Of a stretch of 64,000 bases of DNA, positions 9,357 to 16,576 are shown in pieces. The stretch spans positions 296,439 to 360,438 of the forward strand of contig NZ_VOBR01000005.1 in the NCBI RefSeq assembly GCF_007845675.1, written 5' to 3'. The notes beneath the pieces were generated by a model. The model ran no database searches. It was not told the DNA's origin and saw nothing but the letters and a program-made list of their open reading frames with translations. The DNA comes from Lentzea tibetensis. GTDB taxonomy: Bacteria; Actinomycetota; Actinomycetes; Mycobacteriales; Pseudonocardiaceae. Both the position numbers and the translations under genes were made by a program. Numbering within the stretch: position 1 is the first letter of the stretch; each line of letters starts with the position of its first letter.

Positions 9357-9965
9357 GTGGAAGCGGAGACCGTCAAACGGCGGCGCATGCCCAAGGCCCA
9401 GCGCATGGAGCAGATGCTGTCCGTCGCGGAAGAGGTGTTCGCCGAGCGCGGGTACCTGGCGGCTTCGATGGACGAGATCGCGGAACGCGTCGGCGTCTCG
9501 AAGCCGATGCTCTACGAGTACTTCGGCTCGAAGGAAGGCCTGCTCATCGGCTGCGTCCACAAGGCGCGGACCGAGCTGCGGACGAGGACGGAGGCGGCGA
9601 TCGCGAAGGCGTCGACGCCGGAGGAGTTCCTGCGGCTGGGCCTGCTGGCGTTCTTCGAGTTCATCGCCGAGCACACGAAGTCGTGGGCGCTGCTGCGGCA
9701 CGAGGCGTCGATCACCGTGCCGTCCGCGCAGGAGGAGGTCGAAGGCATCCGGCAGCAGCAGACGGACCTGATCGCGTCCGTGCTGTCGGGGTTCGCGCCG
9801 GACATCGACGCGCTGGAGGCGGAGGCGTTCGCAGAGATCGTCGTCGGCGCCTGCGAACGGCTCGCGCTGTGGTGCGAGCGCAGGCCCTCGGTGGGACCCG
9901 CGCTCGCGACCGACTACGTCGTGAACCTCGTCTGGAACGGCGTGGCCGCCCGGATCAAGGCTTGA
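9357..9965 (+). CDS. TetR family transcriptional regulator
   Basis: A 202-residue repressor-type protein. The HTH lies at about residues 14-60 (MEQMLSVAEEVFAERGYLAA, then VSKPMLYEYFGSKEGLL). The C-terminal ligand domain is all-helical with no recognisable ligand signature. GTG start at 9357. It is divergent from the Baeyer-Villiger monooxygenase with an inverted repeat between them, and convergent with the alcohol dehydrogenase (11-bp overlap). The arrangement suggests it controls the oxygenase and itself. Confidence 0.88.
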   Translation: MEAETVKRRRMPKAQRMEQMLSVAEEVFAERGYLAASMDEIAERVGVSKPMLYEYFGSKEGLLIGCVHKARTELRTRTEAAIAKASTPEEFLRLGLLAFFEFIAEHTKSWALLRHEASITVPSAQEEVEGIRQQQTDLIASVLSGFAPDIDALEAEAFAEIVVGACERLALWCERRPSVGPALATDYVVNLVWNGVAARIKA

Positions 9966-10989
9966 CGATCACCTTGAGCGCGGTGCGCTCGTCCATCGCC
10001 TGGTAGCCCGCGGCGACGTCGTCCAGCGAGACCGTCTTGTCGAACACCGGGCTCGGGTCGATGCGGCCGGCGAGCACGTCCGCCAGCAGCTCGGGCAGGT
10101 ACGCGCGAGCGGGCGCGACGCCGCCGCCGACGTTGATGTTGCGGCCGAACAGCTTGCCCAGCGGCAGGCCCGGCATCTCGTGCGGGACGCCCACGTAGCC
10201 GATGCGGCCACCGTCGCGGACGATGTCCATCGCGGTCGTCCACGACTGCTCGGTGCCGACGCACTCGAGCACGGACGTCGCGCCGAGCCCGCCGGTCAGC
10301 TCCTTGATCTGCTCGACAGCGGCCTCACCGCGCACCGAGACCTGGTCCGTCGCGCCGAACAGCTTGGCGACAGCGGCGCGGTCCTCGTGGCGGCCCATCG
10401 CGATGATCCGCTCCGCGCCGAGGCGCTTGGCGGCCAGCACGCCGCACAGGCCGACCGCGCCGTCACCGACGACCGCGACGGTCGAGCCGGGGCCCACGCC
10501 CGCGGAGACAGCCGCGTGGTGGCCGGTGCCCATGACGTCGCTCAGCGACAGGAACGCGGGCAGCAGCTTCGCCTCGGCGTCCGATGGCACCCGCACGAGC
10601 GTGCCGTCGGCGTGCGGCACGCGCACGGCCTCGCCCTGGCCGCCGTCCGAGCCCTTGGAGCCCCAGAAGCCGCCCTCGGGGCAGCTGGTCTGCAGACCGG
10701 CCGCGCAGTACGCGCACGTGCCGTCGCTCCACACGAACGGCGCGATGACCCGGTCGCCGACCTGCACGGAGCTGACGTCGCCGCCGACCTCCTCGACGAT
10801 GCCGATGAACTCGTGCCCGATGCGCGCGCCGCCCTCGCGCTTGGCGACGCCGCGGTACGCCCAGAGGTCGCTGCCGCAGATGCACGCGAGCTCGACCCGC
10901 ACGACGGCGTCGGTCGGCTGGCGGACGGCCGCGTCGGGCACCTCTTCCACTCGGATGTCATTTGCGCCGTGGATCGTGGTTGCCCGCAC
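9955..10989 (-). CDS. Zinc-dependent alcohol dehydrogenase (MDR family)
   Basis: Oxidises alcohols or reduces carbonyls with NAD(P). The 344-residue protein has the catalytic zinc ligands in ACICGSDLW and GHEFIG, a reduced structural-zinc loop (TCAYCAAGLQTSC, fewer Cys than the usual four) and a Rossmann site VVGDGAVGLCGV. Length and order fit the medium-chain dehydrogenase family. A role with the nearby Baeyer-Villiger enzyme in alcohol-to-ketone-to-ester catabolism is inferred from position only. Confidence 0.9.
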   Translation of the reverse strand: MRATTIHGANDIRVEEVPDAAVRQPTDAVVRVELACICGSDLWAYRGVAKREGGARIGHEFIGIVEEVGGDVSSVQVGDRVIAPFVWSDGTCAYCAAGLQTSCPEGGFWGSKGSDGGQGEAVRVPHADGTLVRVPSDAEAKLLPAFLSLSDVMGTGHHAAVSAGVGPGSTVAVVGDGAVGLCGVLAAKRLGAERIIAMGRHEDRAAVAKLFGATDQVSVRGEAAVEQIKELTGGLGATSVLECVGTEQSWTTAMDIVRDGGRIGYVGVPHEMPGLPLGKLFGRNINVGGGVAPARAYLPELLADVLAGRIDPSPVFDKTVSLDDVAAGYQAMDERTALKVIVKP

Positions 10990-11102
10990 CGGGCCCCTCC
11001 TCGAAGTCAGTGGTCAGAAGAGTCCATGGTCCTCCTCGAGACCACGTCACGCCGAATCGAAACGGTGTGGACTTGCTCTCAGGACTTCCGGGAATGCCGT
11101 GG

Positions 11103-11143
11103 GGGGGAGCTTTCCCAGCGGTCAGCGCTGGGAAAGCTCCCCC
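11103..11143. repeat. Long hairpin, copy 1 of a two-copy repeat; likely terminator
   Basis: Two perfectly complementary 18-nt arms (11103-11120 and 11126-11143) enclose a GTCAG loop; the left arm begins GGGGGAGCTTTCCCAGCG. Nearly the same hairpin occurs at 27074-27126. It lies 12 bp beyond the stop of the minus-strand alpha-galactosidase gene, so it probably ends that transcript, though without a T-run. Confidence 0.65.
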
Positions 11144-11154
11144 ATGGCGAACGA

Positions 11155-12819
11155 CTACGCGCAGGTGATGCGGGGCGTGCCCCAGTCCGCGTGGTCGGAG
11201 TTGATGCCGTCACCGGCGTCGGTGACGACCAGGCGCAGGTTCTCCGCGTCGGCCAGCGAAGCCGTCAGCGTCTTCTGGGCATCGGTCCCGGTCAGCTTCC
11301 CGCTGTCCGCGACCTTGGCGTCGTCGGCGAAGACTTGGAACACCACGCTGCCCTTCCCGACCGCGACCTCGTCGTCGACACCCACCGCGACGGAGATCGT
11401 CGAGCACTTCTTGCCGAGGTAGAACTCGATGGTCGACGCGGCGTGCGCACCGAAGCCCTTCGCGTGCGTGACGCCGTTGATGGTCAGCGCCTTGCCGTCG
11501 AGCGCACCGCTGCCGCCGACGCTCTTGTCGATCTCCACCGGGCCCCAGCCGTTGGTGCTGGACGAGGCCTCGAACGCCGACAGGTCAGTGGTGCCCGCGG
11601 GCGGGGTCGGACGCGGGCCGCCGTCGGTCTTGGACACCCGGTAGATCACGGTCGCGAGCGTCGGGACCGAGGCGCTGATCGCGCCGGTGGTGGTGCGGTT
11701 GGACTTGGACCAGAGGTCCTTCAGGTTGTACGTCCCGGCACCGAAGCCGATCTCCGACAGCGAGGTGCTGATCGTCTGGGTCGAGCCGCTCTTGTTGAAC
11801 AGCGCCACGGCCTTGTCGCCGTTGGCCAGCGGCTTCACGATCACGTCCACGCCGGTCTTGCCGGTGGTCTTGATCCGCTTGCCCTGCTTGCCGAGCTTGT
11901 CCTGGTCGATGTCGATGACGTCCTTGTTCTCCAGGATGGTGAAGGTGTCGGCGTTGACCTTGCGCAGGTCGGAGCCGATCAGCAGTGGGGCCGCCATGAT
12001 CGACCACAGGGTGAAGTGGCTGCGGTACTGGGTCGCGGACATCTTGCCGTTGCCGACCTCGAGCATGTCGGGGTCGTTCCAGTGGCCCGGACCGGCGTAC
12101 GAGTCCAGCACGACGTTCTTCTCGTAGATGTCCATCGTGCGCGGCCAGGTGTCGTTGATGTCACCGGTGGTGCGCCACAGGTGGCCGGTGTCCGACGCCC
12201 ACTCCCACGGCTTGTTCTGGCCCCACTCGCACAGCGAGAACACGATGGGACGGCCGGTCTTCTTCAGCGCGTCGCGCATCTTGCGGTAGCGCTGCTTGGC
12301 GTCGACGCCGCCGTTGTTGCAGTTGTCGTACTTGAGGTAGTCGACGCCCCAGGAGGCGAACTGCTGCGCGTCGGACTCCTCGTGGTTGAGACCGCCGGGG
12401 AAACCGTTGTCCTTGTTGCAGGTCTTGGTGCCGGCCGAGGTGTAGATGCCGAACTTCAGGCCCTTGGAGTGCACGTAGTCCGCCACGGCCTTGATGCCGT
12501 TCGGGAACCGCGTCTTGTTCGGCACGAGCTTGCCGTTGGCGTCACGGGTCTTCTCGGCCCAGCAGTCGTCGATGTTGACGTACTCGTAGCCGGCGGCCTT
12601 GAGGCCCTTGTTGACGAAGATGTCCGCGATGCCCTTGACCATCGCCTCGTTGAACTCCGCCCGGCAGGCGGTGGTGTTCCAGTTGTTGAAGCCCATCGGC
12701 GGGGTGAGCGCCAGACCGTCGGGCAGTGCCTGCGCGGCCGGGGCCGCGGTCAGGGCGAGCACACCGGAGCTGACCAGGGTGGCCAGCGCGGTGGTCAGCG
12801 CGAGAACTTGCCTGCGCAT
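11155..12819 (-). CDS. Secreted GH27 alpha-galactosidase with C-terminal NPCBM domain
   Basis: Removes terminal alpha-galactose outside the cell. The 554-residue precursor has a Sec signal peptide (residues 1-31, ending AAPAAQA). The GH27 barrel has LTPPMGFNNWN, nucleophile Asp165 in YLKYDNCNNG and acid/base Asp220 in LWRTTGDIND. A Pro/Gly linker near 405 leads to an NPCBM-type domain (THAKGFGAHAASTIEFYLG). ATG 12819 is chosen because the signal peptide and an AAAGGA Shine-Dalgarno fit; upstream codons are low quality. It lies 37 bp after the GH95-like gene, probably in one transcript. Confidence 0.92.
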   Translation of the reverse strand: MRRQVLALTTALATLVSSGVLALTAAPAAQALPDGLALTPPMGFNNWNTTACRAEFNEAMVKGIADIFVNKGLKAAGYEYVNIDDCWAEKTRDANGKLVPNKTRFPNGIKAVADYVHSKGLKFGIYTSAGTKTCNKDNGFPGGLNHEESDAQQFASWGVDYLKYDNCNNGGVDAKQRYRKMRDALKKTGRPIVFSLCEWGQNKPWEWASDTGHLWRTTGDINDTWPRTMDIYEKNVVLDSYAGPGHWNDPDMLEVGNGKMSATQYRSHFTLWSIMAAPLLIGSDLRKVNADTFTILENKDVIDIDQDKLGKQGKRIKTTGKTGVDVIVKPLANGDKAVALFNKSGSTQTISTSLSEIGFGAGTYNLKDLWSKSNRTTTGAISASVPTLATVIYRVSKTDGGPRPTPPAGTTDLSAFEASSSTNGWGPVEIDKSVGGSGALDGKALTINGVTHAKGFGAHAASTIEFYLGKKCSTISVAVGVDDEVAVGKGSVVFQVFADDAKVADSGKLTGTDAQKTLTASLADAENLRLVVTDAGDGINSDHADWGTPRITCA

Positions 12820-12856
12820 CGGGGTTTTCCTTTCGGGGGTTTTCAAGCGACGGTTT

Positions 12857-15154
12857 TCAGCCGGGCAGACCCCAGGGCTTGCCCGGGGCGGTGATGGCGA
12901 CGGGCTTGATGGTGAGGTCGGGGCGCTTCCCCTTCGGGTGCACGAGCACCTCGCGTCCCTTGGCCAGCTCGATCTCCAGCGTCCCGTCACCGCGGTCGCG
13001 GTACTTCACGGGTCGGCCGGACGGGGTGCGGACGGTGACCTCACCGGCGATGCCGTGCCGCAGCACGAGCGGCTCACCGGCGCGGCTGCGCACGAGGACG
13101 AAGTCGGTCTTGCCACCGGAACGGCGTGCGGTGACGTCGAAGGCGCCCTCCGCGGAGTGCCGGTCGAGCACGGCGTCCTTCCACGCGGACGGCACGGCCG
13201 GGAAGACGCGGATCACGCCGCCCCAGCTCTGCAGCAGGAAGTCGTGGATGGTCTGCGCACCGGACAGCGGCGTCTCGACCACCGGCCCGGCCTCGAGGTA
13301 CATCGTGTTCTCCAGCACCGGGAACCGCTTGGTGGTGTCGAACATCTGGATGAAGTAGGCGTAGGCCTCGTCACCGCGGAACATGCGGGCGGCGATCGAG
13401 CCGGACCCCGAGTAGCTGTAACCGCGGTGCGCGGGCTCCAGCGACATCCAGTGCTTCAGCGACTTCTCGATGAGCGCCCGGTTCTCCGGCTGCTCCCAGT
13501 TGATCGTCATCAGCGGGAAGATCGCGAGCATGTGCGAGTAGTGCCGGTGCGACACGACGAACGGCACGCCCGCGCCGACCATCAGCCCGTTCTCGTTGAC
13601 CGGGTACGGCACGAGGTTGTCGAGCACCTCCTGCCACTTCGGCGCCAGCGGGTCGTCGATCTTCAGCGTCTTCGCCGAGTCGATCAGCGTCTGGCAGCCC
13701 CAGCGGAGCAGCTGGAGGTCGTAGTTGCAGTCCGGCGCGTTGCCGTACTCCGGTGACGTCGTCTCGTCGAGGTGCAGCTTGCCGTCGCTGCCCTTGGTGA
13801 GGAAGTGCAGGTAGTAGTTGATCGCCCTGCGCAGCAACGGGAACACGACGTCGGACAGGATCTTCTTGTCCATCGTGTGCCGGTACGACAGCCACACGTT
13901 GTGCAGCGCCCAGGTGAGGTTGCCGAGCTCCTTCGTGCCGCCGCCGGGGCTGGGCACGGCGAGATAGCCCGCGTTGCTGGTGAACCGGTCGGTGCTGCGG
14001 TTCACGCCGGCCGAGTCGTGCTGGTACTCGGGCCGGACGTTGCGGACCAGCTGCTCCTGGTTCGCCTTGAGCGTCGTGGTGATCGCGTCGAGCTCCAGGT
14101 GGCCGGAACCGTGCAGCACCCAGTACTGCAGCTGCATGTTCAGGTTCCACCAGGCGGCGGCCCACGGCGTGCTCTCCAGCCACGGGCCGGTCGTCGCCAT
14201 GACGGGGCTGCCCGCGCGCGAACCGGCCGCCACCTTGTACAGCTGGATCCAGTAGAAGCTCTGCAGCCGCTGGTCGGGGATCGACAGGAAGCTCTTGGGG
14301 TAGAAGTCGTTCCACCACATGCGGTGCGTGCGCTCCAGCATCCGGTCACCCAGTGCGGCTGCCGAACGGACCAGCTTCAAGGCTTCCGTCTCAGCGGTCG
14401 CCTCGGGGAACGTGTGCGCGACGCCGAGGAGCAGCTCCTGGGTGCGGCGGCGCTTCGTGAGCCGGTACGCGGTCGCGGTCTGCCCGCCGACCAGCAACGA
14501 CTGCAGCGCCAGCTGTTCCTTGCCGTCCGTCTTCGTCGTCGGGTCCGGGTTGAACACGTACCCCTCGGGCAGCGGGTTGAAGGCCGCGCGCGGTGGAATG
14601 GCCTTCGAAGGGGTGAACACGAGCGCCGGATCCTCATCACCCGATCCGGTCACGGACAACACCAAGACCGAACGCGAGGTGTGGACGTAAGCCCGGAACT
14701 CGATCACGCCCTTGTCGGTGACGACCTTGCCGCGCAGCTCCGCGTTCCACAGGTCGAGCCGCCAGTCGACGCCGGTGACGGTGCCGGTCGCGGTGAGCAC
14801 GAGGTTGCCGACCGGCAGGCGGCACAGGCCGAACTGGGTGCCGTTGACCTGCCGGTGGTCCTGCGAGTGCGCGTGCTGCACGGTGAACCGGACGGTGTTG
14901 CCCTCGGCGTAGACGACGCTGCCGAGCTTGCCGTCGCCGAGGAACGGCGCCTGCCCGTAGCCCGTCGGACCCTTCTTCCAGATCAGGTCCTGCTGTCCGA
15001 TGAACTCGCGCCAGTCGCGCTCGGACATGCCGTCGCAGCCGAAGACCTCCGAGGACACACTCTCGTTTCGTGCCGCCGCGGTGGCGGGCGTGAGGAGCCC
15101 CGCCGTGACCGCGACCGTGGTGCCTCCGATGAAAGCCCTTCTGTCCACGACCAT
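12857..15154 (-). CDS. Tat-exported glycoside hydrolase, GH95-like
   Basis: A 765-residue protein with a twin-arginine signal (DRRAFIGG at 4-11, then a hydrophobic stretch ending ATAAA), so it is exported folded. It has the GH95 layout: an N-terminal beta domain with FLGDGKLGSVVYAEG, a central six-hairpin barrel with LDETTSPEYG and SHRHYSHMLAIFPL, and a C-terminal beta domain. GH95 members are alpha-L-fucosidases or alpha-L-galactosidases; which applies is not visible. GAGGAGCGGGAG precedes the ATG. It is upstream of the GH27 gene in the same direction, so both may degrade one galactose/fucose-rich glycan. Confidence 0.8.
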   Translation of the reverse strand: MVVDRRAFIGGTTVAVTAGLLTPATAAARNESVSSEVFGCDGMSERDWREFIGQQDLIWKKGPTGYGQAPFLGDGKLGSVVYAEGNTVRFTVQHAHSQDHRQVNGTQFGLCRLPVGNLVLTATGTVTGVDWRLDLWNAELRGKVVTDKGVIEFRAYVHTSRSVLVLSVTGSGDEDPALVFTPSKAIPPRAAFNPLPEGYVFNPDPTTKTDGKEQLALQSLLVGGQTATAYRLTKRRRTQELLLGVAHTFPEATAETEALKLVRSAAALGDRMLERTHRMWWNDFYPKSFLSIPDQRLQSFYWIQLYKVAAGSRAGSPVMATTGPWLESTPWAAAWWNLNMQLQYWVLHGSGHLELDAITTTLKANQEQLVRNVRPEYQHDSAGVNRSTDRFTSNAGYLAVPSPGGGTKELGNLTWALHNVWLSYRHTMDKKILSDVVFPLLRRAINYYLHFLTKGSDGKLHLDETTSPEYGNAPDCNYDLQLLRWGCQTLIDSAKTLKIDDPLAPKWQEVLDNLVPYPVNENGLMVGAGVPFVVSHRHYSHMLAIFPLMTINWEQPENRALIEKSLKHWMSLEPAHRGYSYSGSGSIAARMFRGDEAYAYFIQMFDTTKRFPVLENTMYLEAGPVVETPLSGAQTIHDFLLQSWGGVIRVFPAVPSAWKDAVLDRHSAEGAFDVTARRSGGKTDFVLVRSRAGEPLVLRHGIAGEVTVRTPSGRPVKYRDRGDGTLEIELAKGREVLVHPKGKRPDLTIKPVAITAPGKPWGLPG

Positions 15155-15343
15155 TTCTCCCGCTCCTCACCGCGCACGCTGACAACAGCGGTCCAGGTGC
15201 GCGGCGGTGCAGCCTGGTCCAGACAACCGGAAAGGTAGGAGTTCTACGTCACATCGCGCAAGAGCCAACTACAAGAAACATGAAGCAACATCGGGCTGTC
15301 GGCGAGGTTTGTCCTTGCCCGCGACCGGGGACGCCTAGGATGT

Positions 15344-15358
15344 CCGCCCTAAGGGCGG
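15344..15358. promoter_or_regulatory. Perfect inverted repeat before the TetR gene
   Basis: CCGCCC-TAA-GGGCGG lies just after a -10-like TAGGAT (15336-15341) and 37 bp before the TetR ATG. Its place near the likely transcription start fits an autoregulatory operator; a small RNA hairpin in the leader is the alternative. Confidence 0.4.
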
Positions 15359-15394
15359 GAAAGCGCGTGCTGTGCCCGTTCGCGAGGAGGTGGC

Positions 15395-16009
15395 ATGGCC
15401 GTGACGACAGCGGCGTACAGCGGCGACAACAGATCCGCGCAACGCGGACGGCCGCGGGACGCCAGCAGGGACGACGCCTTACGTCAGGCGGCGCTCGAAG
15501 TGATGGCGGAGGTGGGGTACCGCGCACTGACGATGGACGCCGTCGCCGCACGGGCGCGCGCGGGCAAGGCGACCATCTACCGGCGCTGGGAGTCCAAGCT
15601 AGACCTGGTGATCGATACCTGCACGCAGCTCGCGTCGCAGAACCTCGCCACGCCGGACACCGGCACGCTGGACGGTGACCTGCGCGAGTTCCTGTCCTCG
15701 TTCGCCGCGTTCCTGTCCGGGCCGATCGGCAAGGCCGCTCAGGCGCTCGTCGGCGAACTGCCGCACGAACCCGAGCTGGCCGCCGCGTTCCGCGAGACGT
15801 TCCTGATCTCCCAGCGCAACGTGCTGCGCGGCATCATCGACCGCGCGGGCGACCGCGGCGAGCTGCGTCCGGACGCACCGCGCGGGATGGCGGTCGAGCT
15901 GGCGGGTGCCGCACTCACCTACCGCCTCATGCTGACGGGTGATCCGCTCGACGAGACGTTCGTCAACAAGATCGTCGATCAGGTGCTGGTTCCGCTGATC
16001 AAGTCGTGA
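15395..16009 (+). CDS. TetR family transcriptional regulator
   Basis: A 204-residue TetR/AcrR protein. After a short basic leader (QRGRPRDASRDD) the HTH runs from about residue 28 to 75 (ALEVMAEVGYRALTMDAVAA, then ATIYRRWESKLDLV). The C-terminal half resembles the common TetR_C ligand domain of actinobacterial AcrR proteins. GGAGG lies just before the ATG. It is divergent from the GH95-like/GH27 genes across a 240-bp gap and may control them, itself, or both; no effector is evident. Confidence 0.88.
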   Translation: MAVTTAAYSGDNRSAQRGRPRDASRDDALRQAALEVMAEVGYRALTMDAVAARARAGKATIYRRWESKLDLVIDTCTQLASQNLATPDTGTLDGDLREFLSSFAAFLSGPIGKAAQALVGELPHEPELAAAFRETFLISQRNVLRGIIDRAGDRGELRPDAPRGMAVELAGAALTYRLMLTGDPLDETFVNKIVDQVLVPLIKS

Positions 16010-16042
16010 AAGGTGGGGGTCCGTTCGCGACCCCCACTTTCA
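16007..16042. terminator. Bidirectional hairpin terminator
   Basis: Arms 16007-16021 and 16029-16042 (GACCCCCACTTTCA) pair with one bulged G around a 7-nt loop. The hairpin covers the stop codons of two convergent genes, TetR (+) and the DUF3618 gene (-), and can end both transcripts. Confidence 0.7.
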
Positions 16043-16261
16043 GCGGAAGAGTTTGCGCAGGAGCGCGAAACCGACCACCGCACCGACGGCGATCAGCGTG
16101 TACTTGACCTTGGGCTCGTTCAGCGTGGCCAGGATGCCGGCCTTGCCGGTGTCGACCAGCTTCTGCGGGTTGGCCCGCTCGCCCAGCGAGTCGAGGGTGG
16201 CGGCCAGCGCGTCGCGCGCCTGCTCGATCTCGCGCTGAATGATGTCAGGATCGCGGGCCAC
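16040..16261 (-). CDS. DUF3618 small membrane protein
   Basis: A 73-residue protein. Residues 1-35 have the DUF3618 pattern (RDPDIIQREIEQARDALAAT), a charged helix, followed by one TM helix (YTLIAVGAVVGFALLRKLF) at the C terminus. DUF3618 proteins are common in actinobacteria beside stress or envelope genes; their role is unknown. GTG 16261 is chosen because AGGAGG lies directly upstream. It ends at the shared terminator and faces the convergent TetR gene. Confidence 0.8.
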   Translation of the reverse strand: MARDPDIIQREIEQARDALAATLDSLGERANPQKLVDTGKAGILATLNEPKVKYTLIAVGAVVGFALLRKLFR

Positions 16262-16324
16262 ATGTCCTCCTAGCTGCGGTGTACGGAACACCGTAGTGGA
16301 CAGACCTATAGGCTTGCGCGCGCC

Positions 16325-16401
16325 GGGGTCATAGCCCAATTGGCAGAGGCACTGGATTTAGGTTCCAGCCAGTAGGGGTTCGAGTCCCCTTGACCCCACC
16401 A
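16325..16401 (+). tRNA. tRNA-Leu-like, anticodon UAG, with short variable loop
   Basis: A complete cloverleaf: acceptor GGGGTCA/TGACCCC, a D arm, anticodon stem CTGGA/TCCAG with loop TTTAGGT (anticodon UAG, reading CUA Leu), T stem AGGGG/CCCCT with TTCGAGT, and an encoded CCA. The variable loop is only CCAGT (5 nt). Bacterial tRNA-Leu normally has a long class II variable arm, so the Leu identity rests on the anticodon alone. A strong terminator follows 17 bp downstream. Confidence 0.9.
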
Positions 16402-16417
16402 CTCGGAAACGAACGCA

Positions 16418-16458
16418 ACGTGGCCCGCCGCGGGGGCTGGACCCGCGGCGGGCCACGT
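16418..16458 (+). terminator. Strong GC hairpin terminator after the tRNA
   Basis: Arms 16418-16434 and 16442-16458 are perfectly complementary (17 bp) around a 7-nt loop. It sits 17 bp after the tRNA CCA end. No T-run follows, as is common in actinobacteria. Confidence 0.75.
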
Positions 16459-16576
16459 GGGCCCCGCTCACCGGTGACGGGTACCCGGACCTGTGACGTC
16501 CGCAGGGACAACGCTAGGCCGACAGGTGATCATGCGTTAGTCGCGAAAACCCGCACCCGTAACACGAGACGGCCAG

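Noticed and set aside
10180-12894. 904-codon plus-strand open frame opposite ADH and GH27
   Set aside because: Crosses two well-supported minus-strand genes and reads as biased, domain-free sequence.
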